A stretch of 64,000 nt of DNA, taken from assembly GCA_963556255.1 (NCBI GenBank), contig OY744613.1:40057286-40121285 (forward strand), given 5' to 3'. Source of the stretch: Allolobophora icterica (lineage: Eukaryota; Annelida; Clitellata; Crassiclitellata; Lumbricidae). The notes under the pieces were generated by a model that saw only the letters and a program-made list of their open reading frames with translations, was not told where the DNA came from and ran no database searches. Within the stretch, counting starts at the first letter, position 1; each line of letters begins with the position of its first letter. Made by a program: the position numbers and the translations under genes. This document shows positions 22,341 through 33,899 of the stretch, piece by piece.

Positions 22341-23195
22341 TCAAGGAAAATATTTGAAAGGGTGCATTTCCAATAGTTCAAGAAAAGTATCTTTCCAAGG
22401 AGCATTAGCGTAGTGAAGTAAACAATGTTCCGTAAATTCCTTTTCGATTTGAAACATTTCATCACACATTCCACAACCATAAGGTCTCAAAATAAAATTG
22501 CTAAAATTAACATAAGCACTTGATCGACCTTGAGAAAGTTGTTTTTCATAGGAAACTGGTTTATTACTCAACCTAGATGAAAAATCTTCCATGCAGGTAG
22601 CTTGTGCTGAGGACAACTCTTTCCCATCAACACAGTTGTCATGTTCAGTCAAAATGTGGAATTTCTCACCTGTTTTAGTCCTTTTATACTGACATTCAAT
22701 TGCAGAAACAACATTTTGACTTGGCATGCACTTGTACGAATTATCTCCACTGCACATTGTCATGTGCCTTTTGAGATTGCGATTGCTTGCAAATGACTGG
22801 AGACATCCATCGCAATCAAATGGCTTTTCTCCAGTGTGGGTTCTTGTATGGTTTTTCAGAAGATTATACTCTGCAAATGCCCTCTGACAGACAATGCACT
22901 GATATGGTTTTTCTCCAGTGTGGGTTCTTTCATGACGGCCTAGAGAACTTTTCTGTGAAAATGATTTATGACATAAATTGCACTTGTATGGTTTTTCTCC
23001 AGTGTGCGTTCTTGTATGATGGCCTAGAGCTGACTTATGCGCAAATCTTTTATGGCATAAATTGCAGTTGTATGGGTTTTCTCCAGTGTGGGTTCTTCTA
23101 TGTAGGTCTAAACGACTTTTCCATGAAAATGACTTGTCACAGAAATTGCATTTGTACTGTTTTTCTCCAGTGTGGGTTCTTAGCTGGCATTCCAT
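22341..23195 (-). CDS. C2H2 zinc-finger protein A
   Basis: 284 residues from an ATG at 23195. The start lies in the tail of a finger (RTHTGEKQYKC), followed by four canonical fingers with TGEKP linkers, a fifth with a C2HC ending (HMTMC), a degenerate Cys-poor segment, a linker of about 60 residues and a distant last finger YGCGMCDEMFQIEKEF...H...H, ending FLELLEMHPFKYFP. Proteins of this kind bind DNA in the nucleus, often as repressors. Genes B and C share the same C-terminal half but have 14-17 fingers, so A is shortened. Just upstream (23196-23340) lies a finger with a broken frame; A may be a decaying copy or use an unseen upstream exon. Confidence 0.75.
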   Translation of the reverse strand: MECQLRTHTGEKQYKCNFCDKSFSWKSRLDLHRRTHTGENPYNCNLCHKRFAHKSALGHHTRTHTGEKPYKCNLCHKSFSQKSSLGRHERTHTGEKPYQCIVCQRAFAEYNLLKNHTRTHTGEKPFDCDGCLQSFASNRNLKRHMTMCSGDNSYKCMPSQNVVSAIECQYKRTKTGEKFHILTEHDNCVDGKELSSAQATCMEDFSSRLSNKPVSYEKQLSQGRSSAYVNFSNFILRPYGCGMCDEMFQIEKEFTEHCLLHYANAPWKDTFLELLEMHPFKYFP

Positions 23196-23399
23196 GACCT
23201 ATCTGTGCAAATGATTTAAAGAACAAAATTAACATCTATGTGGCTTTGCAACAATGTGGCTTTGCAACATAAATTGCATTTGTATGTCTTTTCTCAAGTG
23301 TGCGTTCTTGAATGGCGGTCAAGTTCAGACTTACATGAAAATTATTTTGGTTCTTTGCTACCATATGATTAAGTAATCATAGAAAGCCAGGCAACAAGA

Positions 23400-23710
23400 A
23401 CCTCTCTGTAACCAGTGCTGTTGCCTGAACTGGCTTGACTATAGATGACACACCTGGATGCAGAAGGGGACTGGCTTTTCGTTGTATCTGTAGGAGTAAT
23501 AGATGATTGAAATGTTCAAATATTGTCCAACACCGTGCAAATTCTTAGGAATTGAAGTCTAAGTCTGAAACCACAGACTTTGAGGTAGAACACATTCAAA
23601 TTTTTAACAAACTCTGGAAGACAGAAATTTTGTAGTTTCAAATTGAACCAAGATCATATAGCCGTCGACACGTCTCCCTGAGACAGTTACTGTCTAGGTA
23701 TCTTGAGCAG
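23400..23710 (-). other. Conserved block upstream of zinc-finger gene A
   Basis: It matches 33560-33890 and 41505-41760. In unit 3 the minus strand is open (DGYMILVQFEITKIPLIPDF, FRISLQFTKRFCTVLDNF); similar residues appear in A only after a frameshift. It could be a 5' exon or untranslated promoter region. Confidence 0.4.
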
Positions 23711-24029
23711 GGGTCATCCGGAATCCCTGAAACCCGAATGCTGAAAATACAAAACAGCCCGATTTCCGAAAAAACAGTTTACAGATAGTGCTCAAAAGCC
23801 AAAAAAAACTATTCAAATATTCCCAAAATTAAATTGTAATGTTTGATATGTAACACCCAGTTTAAAACTGAATTGTTGAAATTTGAACTCTTATACATGA
23901 CATAAATCGATTTCGGGATCCTGCCGAAATTCTTTTCGGGGATTCGCTTCGCGTCCCCTTGAGCAGGTCTTTCACTCAAAATTGCTCAATGTCCCCGATC
24001 GTAATTCTCTTGTCATGGCTCAGGTGAAC

Positions 24030-24477
24030 GGTACCGGCCCACTATTCCGGGGGTCCGCTATTCCGGGGGTCCGCTATTCCGGGGATCGGCCGAAATATAC
24101 ATACATACAACATACATACATCCATATATACATACATACATGCATACAAACATTCATACATACATACATACATACATGCATACATACACATGTACATGTA
24201 TATATACACATACATGCATACATACATGTATGTATGTATACATACATGCATACATACATGTATGTATGTATACATACATGCATACATACATGTTTGTATA
24301 CATACACGCATACATTCATACATGCATGCATGCATGTAAGTATGTATGTGTGCATATTTGTATGCATGTATGTATGTATGTATGCATGTTTGTATGTTGC
24401 ATGTATGTACATTCCGGCGGATCCCCGGAATAGCGGACCCCCGGAATAGCGGACCCCCGGAATAGTGGACCGGAACC
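24030..24477. mobile_element. Inverted-repeat MITE with CATA/TATG core, copy 2
   Basis: It has the same ends and CCGCTATTCCGGGG subterminal repeats as 9626-10130, with the core switching from CATA to TATG. CAGGTGAAC flanks it on both sides (24021-24029 and 24478-24486). Unit 3 has the uninterrupted site TCATGCCTCAGGTGAATATT near 41989. Confidence 0.9.
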
Positions 24478-24500
24478 CAGGTGAACATTACATTCGGTAA

Positions 24501-25530
24501 TAGTGATATTTTCGTTAACGAAAACTAAAATTAGAAGTAAAAATAAATGATTTCGTTAACGAAAACTAGAAGTAAAAGTAGGAATTATTTCAGCAGAAAA
24601 AACGAAATTAGGAATTGAATTAGAAATTATTTGCCGAACTAAAATTATGAACGAAATTAAGAATTATTTGAGGAGTAAAATCATTTTACTTCTTGTGGTA
24701 CCTAACTTAAGTTGAGATGAAGGGGAGTAAATTTGCACACGATCCAAGCACATTTATGGAAAACTTTGGTTGATCAGGGGCGCAAACCATTCATTTTTCT
24801 TGATGTAATATACTGTCTTTGGTCTTCGTTGTCTAATAGGCCTAATTGTCTCACTTGTGTACCAAGGAACTTTTATAAAAGAAGTGATGGATGCTTTGCA
24901 TAGATTCCACCACCTAAATTGTTGCAATGTTACTGTCTTTAACATCATGAATAAAGTTTGAGTTTTGAGTTTGAAGGAAATGAGCACTTGTATAGAATCC
25001 TTGCTTGCATACTAACGACCTCAGTTTCATACGCCATTTTTTTATTTAGGGTTTGATCGTTAAATTGTAAAATTATGAGTTAATCAAGAATGTTGGCTGG
25101 AAGGAAGCGAGATAGGCCGGTTTGGGATTTTTCATTTTGACTAAACTACAGGCAGATCTACATGCCAAGAACCAACTGAGAAAATGCCGGACTTTGTGGA
25201 CTTGCTAGAAAAAATAGAAGCATTACAAGTCTTGGGAGGGGAATAGATGCTGCATTGTTAGACTAACGATCCACCCCTTGTTTTACTTCAGTTTTCTTTC
25301 TCGAGACAAGTTTAGCGCGTTTCTGCATGCAAGCAATGCATACTTTTACAGCGCGGAAATTAATAATTATTTGGAAAACTAAAATAAGAAGTAAAATTAT
25401 TTGAGAACTAAAATAGGAATGAGAAGTAAAATTATTTGTGAAGTAAAATTAGAATTAGAAGTAAAATTCAAGAGCTCAGAACTGAATTAGAACTGAATTA
25501 GGAATTATTTTTAGAAGTAAAATATCACTG
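24501..25530. mobile_element. hAT-like non-autonomous element
   Basis: The ends are TAGTGATATTTT and, inverted, CAGTGATATTTT. TTCGGTAA flanks both sides (24493-24500 and 25531-25538), an exact 8-bp duplication as in hAT. Both subterminal regions are full of degenerate GAAGTAAAATTAG / AACTAAAATTAG repeats. Unit 3 shows the empty site at about 42010. No transposase is seen. Confidence 0.85.
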
Positions 25531-26599
25531 TTCGGTAACAGAGCTTTTTCTATGTCAGTTGGTCCAGGTTCCGTAAAACACACAACCACAATCTGTTTAC
25601 ACTGTTGAGTTCTCTTGGTGGCACACGTTCTAGACTCGTGTTGTGGCCATGCAGTCGCTATAATATATCTAGTTTTTGTTCAAGCGCGCTTATCCTCTTT
25701 AGGTTGCCTCTGTTTCGTCCGACTGACCCTTCGATCTTTTGACCGAATGCGAATTTCTCTAGGAGTTATATCAACTAACGCCCATTGCTGCAAACAGAGT
25801 AATACTGACGCTATAAACATTCTAAGATTACACAAGGTAGAGCTCAGAAATTGTAACCAAAGTTACAAAGTTCACATCCAGCGAAAGGATAAATCTTAGC
25901 GAAAAAGACATGAATTCAGTGACATGAACCTTTAACTATAAATATATAACAATACAAATGTGCTTAGTTTTTCAATTAATTAAACACTGGGAAATAACTC
26001 AAATACTACGGTAGCTATTATATGGCAGTCGGAGTCGTTCCAATTCGTCAAAATGGCGTTTAAGAAACTACTTTTGAGGAAAATAAGATAAATAGAAGTC
26101 GGACTATATTATGCTATTGTGCCCTCTTGCGTTTGATTACATCGCTATGATCAGCATAAGAGAATATTTGATGCTTTGGGAACCCGCACCAGCGTATGAT
26201 AATTGAGCTTTGAGCAGACTCTTGATTATGAGATAATGAGATTCCAATCATATAAATCCTAAAGATCTTCTATATGATGCTTTTTGATGTTGTTTAATTA
26301 GTAAAACTGCCAAACATTTTAGATAATAGTTATAGTTTTAAATTTCTCTACTATTATGATGCTTTTGATGTAGTGTTATTAGCCTAGTAATATTTAATTT
26401 TTGTTAAATTTACATTCCTTTTAAAAATATTATTATCTTCTTATTACTTCAATGTTTTAGACTTTTTCTATACTTGTTCACCAATGTGCGGTTCGCTTTT
26501 GGTTTTCAATAAAGAATGTTAATAATAATAATACATAGTTTCATCTTATTTTCTATTTTCCATTTCCAATAACCATGCCAGCATTTCCAAGGACATTAC

Positions 26600-27240
26600 A
26601 TATATCGAGCAAAATTATTGTGGAAACACCTACCAATTTGCATATTTTGCTATAGAAAGTCATAGTTATGAAGGCAGAAACATGCTCAATTTATGTTTTT
26701 ATTGAGTTGCTTTATTTTACAAATATTTAGTTCATTTATTTGACCAATATTTCATTTATTTGACAATTGTTGATATTATTTATAGGTAGTACTGATGGTT
26801 GAGTGTACATGTACATGTACGGTACATGTAATCTCTTAGTAACGTGTTGGATATCCTTTTGCCTGAATTACAGCTTGACACCTTCTTGACATGCTGTCTA
26901 CAAGTTTCTGAAGGTCTGTAGGTGATATGATATGAAACCATGAGTGAATTACTGCCGCAATCAGTTCCCGTTTGCTTGATGGTCTCTTGCCAGCCACCGC
27001 CCTCTTCATTCTTCAATCTGGCCCAGAGGTTTTCAATGGGGTTGAGATCTGGGCTGTTTCCAGGCCAAGTCAATACCTTCACCCTTTTTTTCTTTAAACC
27101 AGTTCTGGCATTTCTTTGCTGTGTGGCATGGGGCACCATCCTGTTGGAAAATGAATGGTTTTCCATCCCCAAAAATATCCTTGGCTGAGGGTAGTAGCTT
27201 TGGCTGAAGGACGTCCTTTATGTACTTGTCCGCATTTACT
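26600..27240 (-). pseudogene. Tc1/mariner transposase C-terminal remnant
   Basis: On the minus strand one frame gives [20 protein letters not shown] then [20 protein letters not shown]; after a frameshift the other gives [20 protein letters not shown]. These are the second Asp block ([10 protein letters not shown]) and the DLNPIEN block with the third acidic residue of the Tc1 catalytic triad. The N-terminal half is absent, so it is dead. Confidence 0.85.
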
Positions 27241-27365
27241 GTTTAACTTTCAGAAATAAAATTTAAATCGATGCTTTATGTGTGGTACGACAAGCTAAAC
27301 GTACATACAAAAATATACACTTTTTTTATTCATAACGTCAGTTGTACAATGTTTCGCATAGATAA

Positions 27366-29481
27366 GGAGCCGTCCATAAATAACGTCAGGCGATTTTGGC
27401 CGATTTTTGCCCCATCCCCCGCTCGTCACAAATATTTCCCTTTAAAAAATGACGTCACAAAGCTCTGCCCCCAAAGCCAAATTTCAATTTTGATAATAAA
27501 ACATATGTTTCAAATCACATTTTATTGTCATTCTAACAACCCGACAAAAGCGCGCTTTTGAATGCGCGCCGTAACAAATGCGCGCCGACAAAAGCGCGCA
27601 GGACTAGACAATGAAAAACATTAGTTCTTTGATAGTTGTTTAATAGTAGCACACAGAAAATGTACTAAACATACTAGAAAAAACGTGTACTATATACTAG
27701 AAATAACCGTGGAACGGAAACTTGACGTTTGATAGCATAGGGCCTACTAAATATAGTAGAAATAACCCTGTAATGTTATTCATATGTAAAATAAAACCAG
27801 TTTATGTGTCAACGTTTTGTGTGACCCACCCAAGTACTCGTACAGTGGAAGTGTTCCATATGTTGGAGCCAAAGCCTGCAAACGTCGATTAAAACGAACG
27901 TATTTACACTTAGATGCCTCCGGATGTCTGAATCCGGAACGATACCGATCTTCAATTCGTGGTGATCTTGTTCTTGTCGGAAGTGGTCCACAAGTTTGTA
28001 AACCGACGGACGATGACAATCGACGGTCTGCTGGAAAGAACGATGCCAGGTGATCCCATAAGCCAAAACTCTGTCCCTTGAAGCCTATATCCTGCAAGCA
28101 AGAGATGATCTTTCTGCTTCTGCGATGTCGTTCTCTCCATGTCAATTCTTTTTGTACGAAGCTAATGAAATTGTGTCCTATTTATACATACAAGAAATAA
28201 GCCAACCGGATCGCAAATCATGGATCAAATCGAGAAGACATAAAAGAAATAAAGACACAAGACACATTTGACTTCCACGGGTCTAGGCCCCTATAGTTGT
28301 AGAATGTATACCTAGGCCTACATGTATTTCTGAGGGGTAGCCTACCTATGAAGTTAGGCGGTACGTTATTGACAATTCACAAACAATAATTTTCTAAACT
28401 TGCGCGGTTTTGTCTTGCGCGCATTTGTTGGGGTTGTTTCATTGCGCGCATTTGTGGACGCGCTTTTGTCGGCGCGCATTTGTCCTGCGCGCTTTTGTTA
28501 CGGCGCCCTAACAAGTATTCAATGTGGCGCTGCACTCTGATGTTGCAAGGAGAAAGTCATATTAAAAAGGAGGCGTTGGAAAGCTGAAATTAGCATAAAA
28601 TTAACTTGAAAATATTTATCGTCTACAGATGTTCAGAGTATTATAACATGTATTATTGGTTAGGCGATGAATATTTCCAAGTGCAGTGATAAATATTTAA
28701 AAAAAAATAGTTGAAACTGTGCAGTAGAACGAAGCAAAATGGATAGAGTAGAATTATAATAATCATTTATTCATTCCACAGAATGAAAGTACTAGAATCA
28801 TTAGAATTAATATGTTTAATAAGAATGATTACAAAAATTTACCAAATTTATGCTTCTCCGTTTTCTCATGGCAAAGCAAAATGCTCCTTAACAGAATAAA
28901 TAGGAGAGCATGGATCTCTTCATCCTTTGGAATGGATTTTCCATTAAGATCAAGCTCTTCTTCGTTTACCCAATCCGCGCTGTCTCCATTTTCGCCATTC
29001 GTGATTACAACCGTGAAGCATTTTTATAACTACTGTTTTAAAAATTAGTTATTTCTAGACCTACTTTCTCTTCCTGACGAAGTATATTATCAAAACTTAA
29101 CAATATATTTCAAACCATAAATATATTATAAAAAAGTACTACATCACTTAACAATCCTAGGCTACTGACATCTAGTGATTAAAGATAAATTTATTTATTT
29201 AATATTGCTATGAATAAAATCTGATTGTTACCATATATAAATATTTAAATAATAAAAAATTAATAATGACGGTAACCATATTTTTTTTAAATAATTAAAA
29301 AATTAATAATGAAAATTACTCAAAATCAGTGTCGTTATTGTTAAAATCAAATTGTTAAACTCAATTATGTAGACCTGATGTGACGTCATATTTATCAAAC
29401 TCCCCCTCGTGTCACACAACCTCAACAATTTCTGACCACCATCCCTCCCCTAAGAGCATGACGTCATTTATGGACGGCCCC
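27366..29481. mobile_element. DNA transposon with GGGGCCGTCC ends, unit 2 copy
   Basis: Left end GGAGCCGTCCATAAATAACG, right end inverse GGGGCCGTCCATAAATGACG. It is orthologous to 17746-20228, but carries a MULE insertion at 27540-28507 in place of the nested elements of unit 1. Confidence 0.75.
27540..28507 (-). mobile_element. Mutator-like (MULE) element with GACAAAAGCGCGC repeats
   Basis: CTAACAA flanks the 968-bp insertion (27533-27539 and 28508-28514); unit 1 has the empty site TTCTAATAAGTATT at 17869. Both termini consist of alternating ACAAAAGCGCGC / ACAAATGCGCGC words in inverted order. On the minus strand two overlapping frames, joined by one frameshift, give WHRSFQQTVDCHRPSVYKLV, HFRQEQDHHELKI, KYVRFNRRLQALA and LYEYLGG, the C-terminal region seen in MULE/FLYWCH-type transposases. 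No catalytic core: degraded. Confidence 0.75.
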
Positions 29482-30025
29482 AATACACAAAATACAATAC
29501 GTATTTGTACAATGCGCAGCAGTACCTTCGTAAAACCACATGCAAAAACCACACCGTGGATTGATTTAATGGCCCTTAGAGTTAAATAATACGATGGACT
29601 ATGTGTGACCATCCGGAACAGTTCTACTACCTGGCTCTCATATACTTCATCACTTCCTGATTTGAGATTACTGCAAAATTAGCGTCATGCCCAGTCTATT
29701 ACTGTAATCGCACAAAAAGGTAGAATTCTTGCAGCGACCTTAAGAATGCCAAATGGGGGATTGTTGTCGGAGGATTCCAAAACACTCTAAATCTATGGCA
29801 GCAGCAAGGATGGTCCTGACTCAAGGATACACAAGCACACTACAAACTAAACAGGCATTACCTAGACTAAGAGTAGTAAGGTCGAGTAATCATTTCTATG
29901 TATCCAGCAAATGTTGATTACAGTGTAATGGGTGTCGAATCAACCAGAAACGTTTTCATTAATCTGCCTTCTCTAATCAAGGAAAATATTGGAATGGGTG
30001 AATTTCCAATAGTTCAAGAAAAGTA

Positions 30026-31602
30026 CCGTATATACTCGCGTACAAGTCGAGTTTTTTTGGACAATTTTGAAAGTCCAAAGTTAGGGGATCGACTTATACG
30101 AGGGACAAGCCAAGATCGCAAGATTTATCCATCCGAGATCGCATGAACATGCAACCGAGGTCAACAACATACCCCGTCCGATACCGCATGACGCAACAAT
30201 GAGCGATCGCATGACCGTGAAGGAAATAATAAATATAATGTTATAAACAAATGATACTATAAAGAATCAATTTTTAGCACAATACTGGCAAAATATCTGG
30301 TAGAATAAAATAATATTCTGTTCAGTTTAAATCGTGCCGGTTAATAAACGTCAACACCAGTTCTTATTTGTTGTTCTTTTTGGCTGAGTACGTGTTCCGT
30401 TCTATGCTTCTGATTTTATAGCGCATTTCTATTACGACCGTAAATTCGTGTTCTGCAATACTGAGAAAATGCCAAAATTTACCTGCGTGGGAATTGCACT
30501 GTAAACGTTAAAAGATAAAGTACTATTCAGGTCAAAACTATTGGCCATAATTAAAGCATTTCACTGTGATCATTAGCTGTCTATCAGATGGGACGCAACT
30601 GACGCCAATGTTTATTCATAGGCAATAGTGAATGACGGCCCAAAATGAGGTTTATAAGAGACTTTATTGTTCAAAGTTTGAATAAAGGATTGGTTGCAAT
30701 GCATGTGTGTAACGCGAGGTCAGGCACGGCCTTCTAAATGGGAGCTCCTACGTATCTAGAAGGCCGTGGGTCAGGTCACTAGAAAAGAGGAATGCTAGTA
30801 GCCTATTAGGACATGTTCCGCGCGTATCTGACCGATCCAGTTGAATCAAATGATGATGGTGACAGGCTTAACAATGATGGCCAAACCTGCTTGACCTTGC
30901 GAATGGGAGAAGTTCTTCCCAAACGATTTGCCAAGAGATATGGTACAGCAATTATTTCTAAGATGCGGCATTGTACAATTATATTATTACCGCCATGGAC
31001 GGTTTGCAAAACGACGTCATTTAAGCAGGGACTCAGAGATCGATGACGGCGAAACTGATATTTACGGGGATGACATGAAATTTACAGGAGACGTTTTAAA
31101 GTTCGAAACCGCAATTTAGTTTGTTAAGGCAGGTTAATTTAGGCAGTTTAGGTTGTTAAAACTTGTGATAGCGCTATAATATTTTGCCTTATCCATTTTC
31201 CGGTTTCTTGTCTTGATTAACGTAACTTCCACAAAACGGAAACTATAAGTCCGCAATAATTTGAAAAACGTCAGGAAGAGGCGAAAATTAACTTTTAAAA
31301 CTAGCTGACTCGTAATTTAAAGGGTATTTTGATAAGAAAATGTGTAATTATTGGTAGATAATTTGTTGGGTAACATTCTATTTTGGTCGACGCACGTGTT
31401 CGCTGTGCGCGTGTTTCATCCTAGGGTTTAATTTGTGGTTTACTTGATGTTGGAAAGGGCTAAAAAAAATGTCCAGATTTACCGGGTAAACGTAAAAATA
31501 CGCATCGACTTATACGCGGGTCGTAGACTTTTCCCCTATCCAAGGTTAAATTTTTAGGGGTCGACTTATACGCGACATCGACTTGTACGCGAGTATATAC
31601 GG
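30026..31602. mobile_element. TA-flanked transposon with perfect 25-27 bp TIRs inserted in zinc-finger gene B
   Basis: CCGTATATACTCGCGTACAA then GTCGA at the left is exactly mirrored at the right, with TA on both sides (30024-30025 and 31603-31604). Unit 1 has the empty site AGAAAAGTATCTTTCC at 22380-22396. TA duplication points to Tc1/mariner/pogo. A second, subterminal GTCGACTTATACGCG repeat occurs near each end. No recognisable transposase is seen. Confidence 0.92.
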
Positions 31603-33364
31603 TATCTTTCACAGGAGCATCAACGTAGTGAAGTAAACAATATTCCGTAAATTCCTTTTCGATTTGAAACATTTCATCACACATTCCACAACCATAAGGT
31701 CTCAAAATAAAGTGGCTAAAATTAACATGAGCACTCGATCGATCTTCAGAAAGTTGTTTTTCATCAGAAACTGGTTTTATGTTCAACCCAGATGAAAAAT
31801 CTCGCATACTAGTAGTTTGTGTTGAGGACAACTCCTTCCCATCAACACAGTTGTCACATTCAGTCAAAATGAGGAATCTCTTTTGGCACTGACATTCATT
31901 TGTAGAAGCAACATTTCGACATGACACACATTTGTACAAATTATCTCCACTGTACATTGTCATGTGCCTTTTCAGTTTGCTACAGCATGCAAATGACTTG
32001 AGACATACATCACACTTTTCTCTAGTGTCGGTTCTTGTATGGCGTTTCAGATGATTACAGTCTGCAAATGCCCTATTACAAACATTGCATTGATATGGCT
32101 TTTCTCCAGTGTGGGTTCTAGCATGGCGGTGGAGATAACCCTTCCGTGAAAATGATTTACCACACAAATTGCATTTGTATGGTTTTTCTCCAGTGTGGGT
32201 TCTTGTGTGGAATTTAAGAAGAAATGATCTATTACAAGGAATGCACTTATATGGATTTTCTCCAGTGTGGGTTCTTCCATGGCGGTATAAATGACTTATA
32301 TGTGAAAACGATTTAGGACACAAATAACATTTGTACGGTTTTTCTCCAGTATGGGTTCTTGTATGGCAGTTCAGAACACTCTTCTTTGCAAATGTTTTAT
32401 GGCATAAATTGCACTTGTATGGTTTTTCTCCAGTGTGCGTTCTTCTATGAACCTCTAGATGACCCTTCCGCGAAAATGATTTATCACACAAATCGCATTT
32501 GTATGGTTTTTCTCGAGTGTGGGTTCTTGTGTGGAATTTCAGTTGATTACTGTATACAAATGCTCTCTTACATATAATGCACTGATATGGTTTTTCCTCA
32601 GTGTGGGTTCTTCCATGTATGTCCAGATCACCCTTCTGTGAATACAATTTATGACATATATTGCATTCGTATGGTTTTTCTCCAGTGTGGGTTCTTGTGT
32701 GGATTTTCAGATGACTACCGCTTGCAAATGATCTGTGACAAACAGTGCACAGATATGGTTTTTCTCCAGTGTGGGTCATTCCATGTTTGACCAGGTGACT
32801 CTTCTGCGAAAATGATTTACGACAAAAATTGCATTTGTATGGTTTTTCACCTGTGTGGGTTCTTCCATGATCGTTCAAATGACGCTTCCGCGAATATGAT
32901 TTATAGCATAAATTGCATTTGTATGGTTTTTCACCTGTGTGGGTTCTTCCATGATCGTCCAAATGACTCTTCTGCGAATATGATTTATAGCATAAATTGC
33001 ATTTGTATGGTTTTTCACCAGTGTGGGTTCTTCCATGTAGGTCTAGATTACTCTTCTTTGAGAATGCTTTATCACACAAATTGCATCTGTATGGTTTTTC
33101 ACCAGTGTGGATTCTTGTGTGGCATTTCAGATGATTAGGCTCTGCAAATGTTCTCTCACAAATAATGCACTGGTATGGTTTTTCACCAGTGTGGGTTCTT
33201 ATATGGAAGTCCAGAGCATTCTTATATGCAAATGTTTTATGGCATAAATTGCATTTGTATGGTCTTTCTCCAGTGTGGGTTCTTCTATGAACCTCTAGAT
33301 GACCCTTCTGGAAATACGATTTATAACATAAATTGCATTTGTAGGTCTTTTCTCTTGTGTCCAT
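31460..33364 (-). CDS. C2H2 zinc-finger protein B with transposon-encoded C-terminus
   Basis: 634 residues from an ATG at 33364. About 13 canonical C2H2 fingers with TGEKP-type linkers, one finger shortened by four residues (CNRSFLLKFH), one with HTRTD and one with HMTMY in place of the last ligand, and the shared C-terminal finger in which the first His is Tyr (TEYCLLHY). From residue 590 on the sequence comes from the transposon 30026-31602: the family ending FLELLEMH... is replaced by a transposon-derived tail of about 45 residues ending at 31460. Upstream (about 33393) an in-frame TGA cuts off a further degenerate finger. Nuclear DNA-binding role inferred. It may be expressed or a young pseudogene. 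Confidence 0.75.
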   Translation of the reverse strand: MDTREKTYKCNLCYKSYFQKGHLEVHRRTHTGERPYKCNLCHKTFAYKNALDFHIRTHTGEKPYQCIICERTFAEPNHLKCHTRIHTGEKPYRCNLCDKAFSKKSNLDLHGRTHTGEKPYKCNLCYKSYSQKSHLDDHGRTHTGEKPYKCNLCYKSYSRKRHLNDHGRTHTGEKPYKCNFCRKSFSQKSHLVKHGMTHTGEKPYLCTVCHRSFASGSHLKIHTRTHTGEKPYECNICHKLYSQKGDLDIHGRTHTEEKPYQCIICKRAFVYSNQLKFHTRTHTREKPYKCDLCDKSFSRKGHLEVHRRTHTGEKPYKCNLCHKTFAKKSVLNCHTRTHTGEKPYKCYLCPKSFSHISHLYRHGRTHTGENPYKCIPCNRSFLLKFHTRTHTGEKPYKCNLCGKSFSRKGYLHRHARTHTGEKPYQCNVCNRAFADCNHLKRHTRTDTREKCDVCLKSFACCSKLKRHMTMYSGDNLYKCVSCRNVASTNECQCQKRFLILTECDNCVDGKELSSTQTTSMRDFSSGLNIKPVSDEKQLSEDRSSAHVNFSHFILRPYGCGMCDEMFQIEKEFTEYCLLHYVDAPVKDTVYTRVQVDVAYKSTPKNLTLDRGKVYDPRISRCVFLRLPGKSGHFF

Positions 33365-33559
33365 TCTTATATGGCGTTCGAGTTCTGACTTATATCAGAA
33401 CTTTATGTGGCACAAATTGCACCTGTAAGGGGTTTCTCCAGGGTGCATTCTTGTATTAAGTTTCAGTTGATCAATGTCTGCAAATGTTTTTGTCACATAT
33501 ATCATATCTGTATTTGTTTCACACAATATGGTTATTTGCTACCATACAAGTTCGTAGAA

Positions 33560-33890
33560 AGCCACTCAACAAAACCTCTCTGTATCGAACAGTTGTTGTC
33601 CGAACTGGCTTAACTATTGATGACAAATGTAGCACACCTGGATGCTGAAGGGGACTGGCATTTTGTTGTATCTGTAGTAGTCATAGATGATTGCAAAGTT
33701 TCGAAAATTGTTCAACACTGTGCAAACTCTTTTGATGAATTGAAGACTATCCCTGGAATCACAGACTGAGGCATAACATATGCAAATATTTGGTAATCTC
33801 TGAAAATAAAGAAATTTCAAACTTTCAAATTGAACCAAGATCGTATAGCCATCCACTGGTTCTGCTGAGATAGTTACTGTGTAAGTAACT
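33560..33890 (-). other. Conserved block upstream of zinc-finger gene B
   Basis: It is the unit 2 counterpart of 23400-23710 and 41505-41760, with a minus-strand frame MDGYTILVQFESLKF...RVCTVLNNF. Whether it is an exon is not decidable. Confidence 0.4.
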
Positions 33891-33899
33891 TGAGCAGGT

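Larger units (their letters stand above)
17320..26600. repeat. Segmental duplication unit 1 (contains zinc-finger gene A)
   Basis: Collinear diverged matches to units 2 and 3: GGGCTGGACTCTCCCAC (17321) with 38353; TTAGCGTCATGCCC (22045) with 29685; the gene itself; AATTGAACCAAGATCATATAG (23643) with 33831 and 41710; TTTTTGTTCAAGC (25673) with 35052; GATGCTTTGGGAACCCGCAC (26171) with 45017; the final GCCAGCATTTCCAA with 45586. Five insertions are specific to this unit. Confidence 0.85.

Noticed and set aside
32047..33459. Plus-strand frames with repeated MVFLQCGFF or MVFHQCGFF
   Set aside because: They are the antisense of the zinc-finger repeats.
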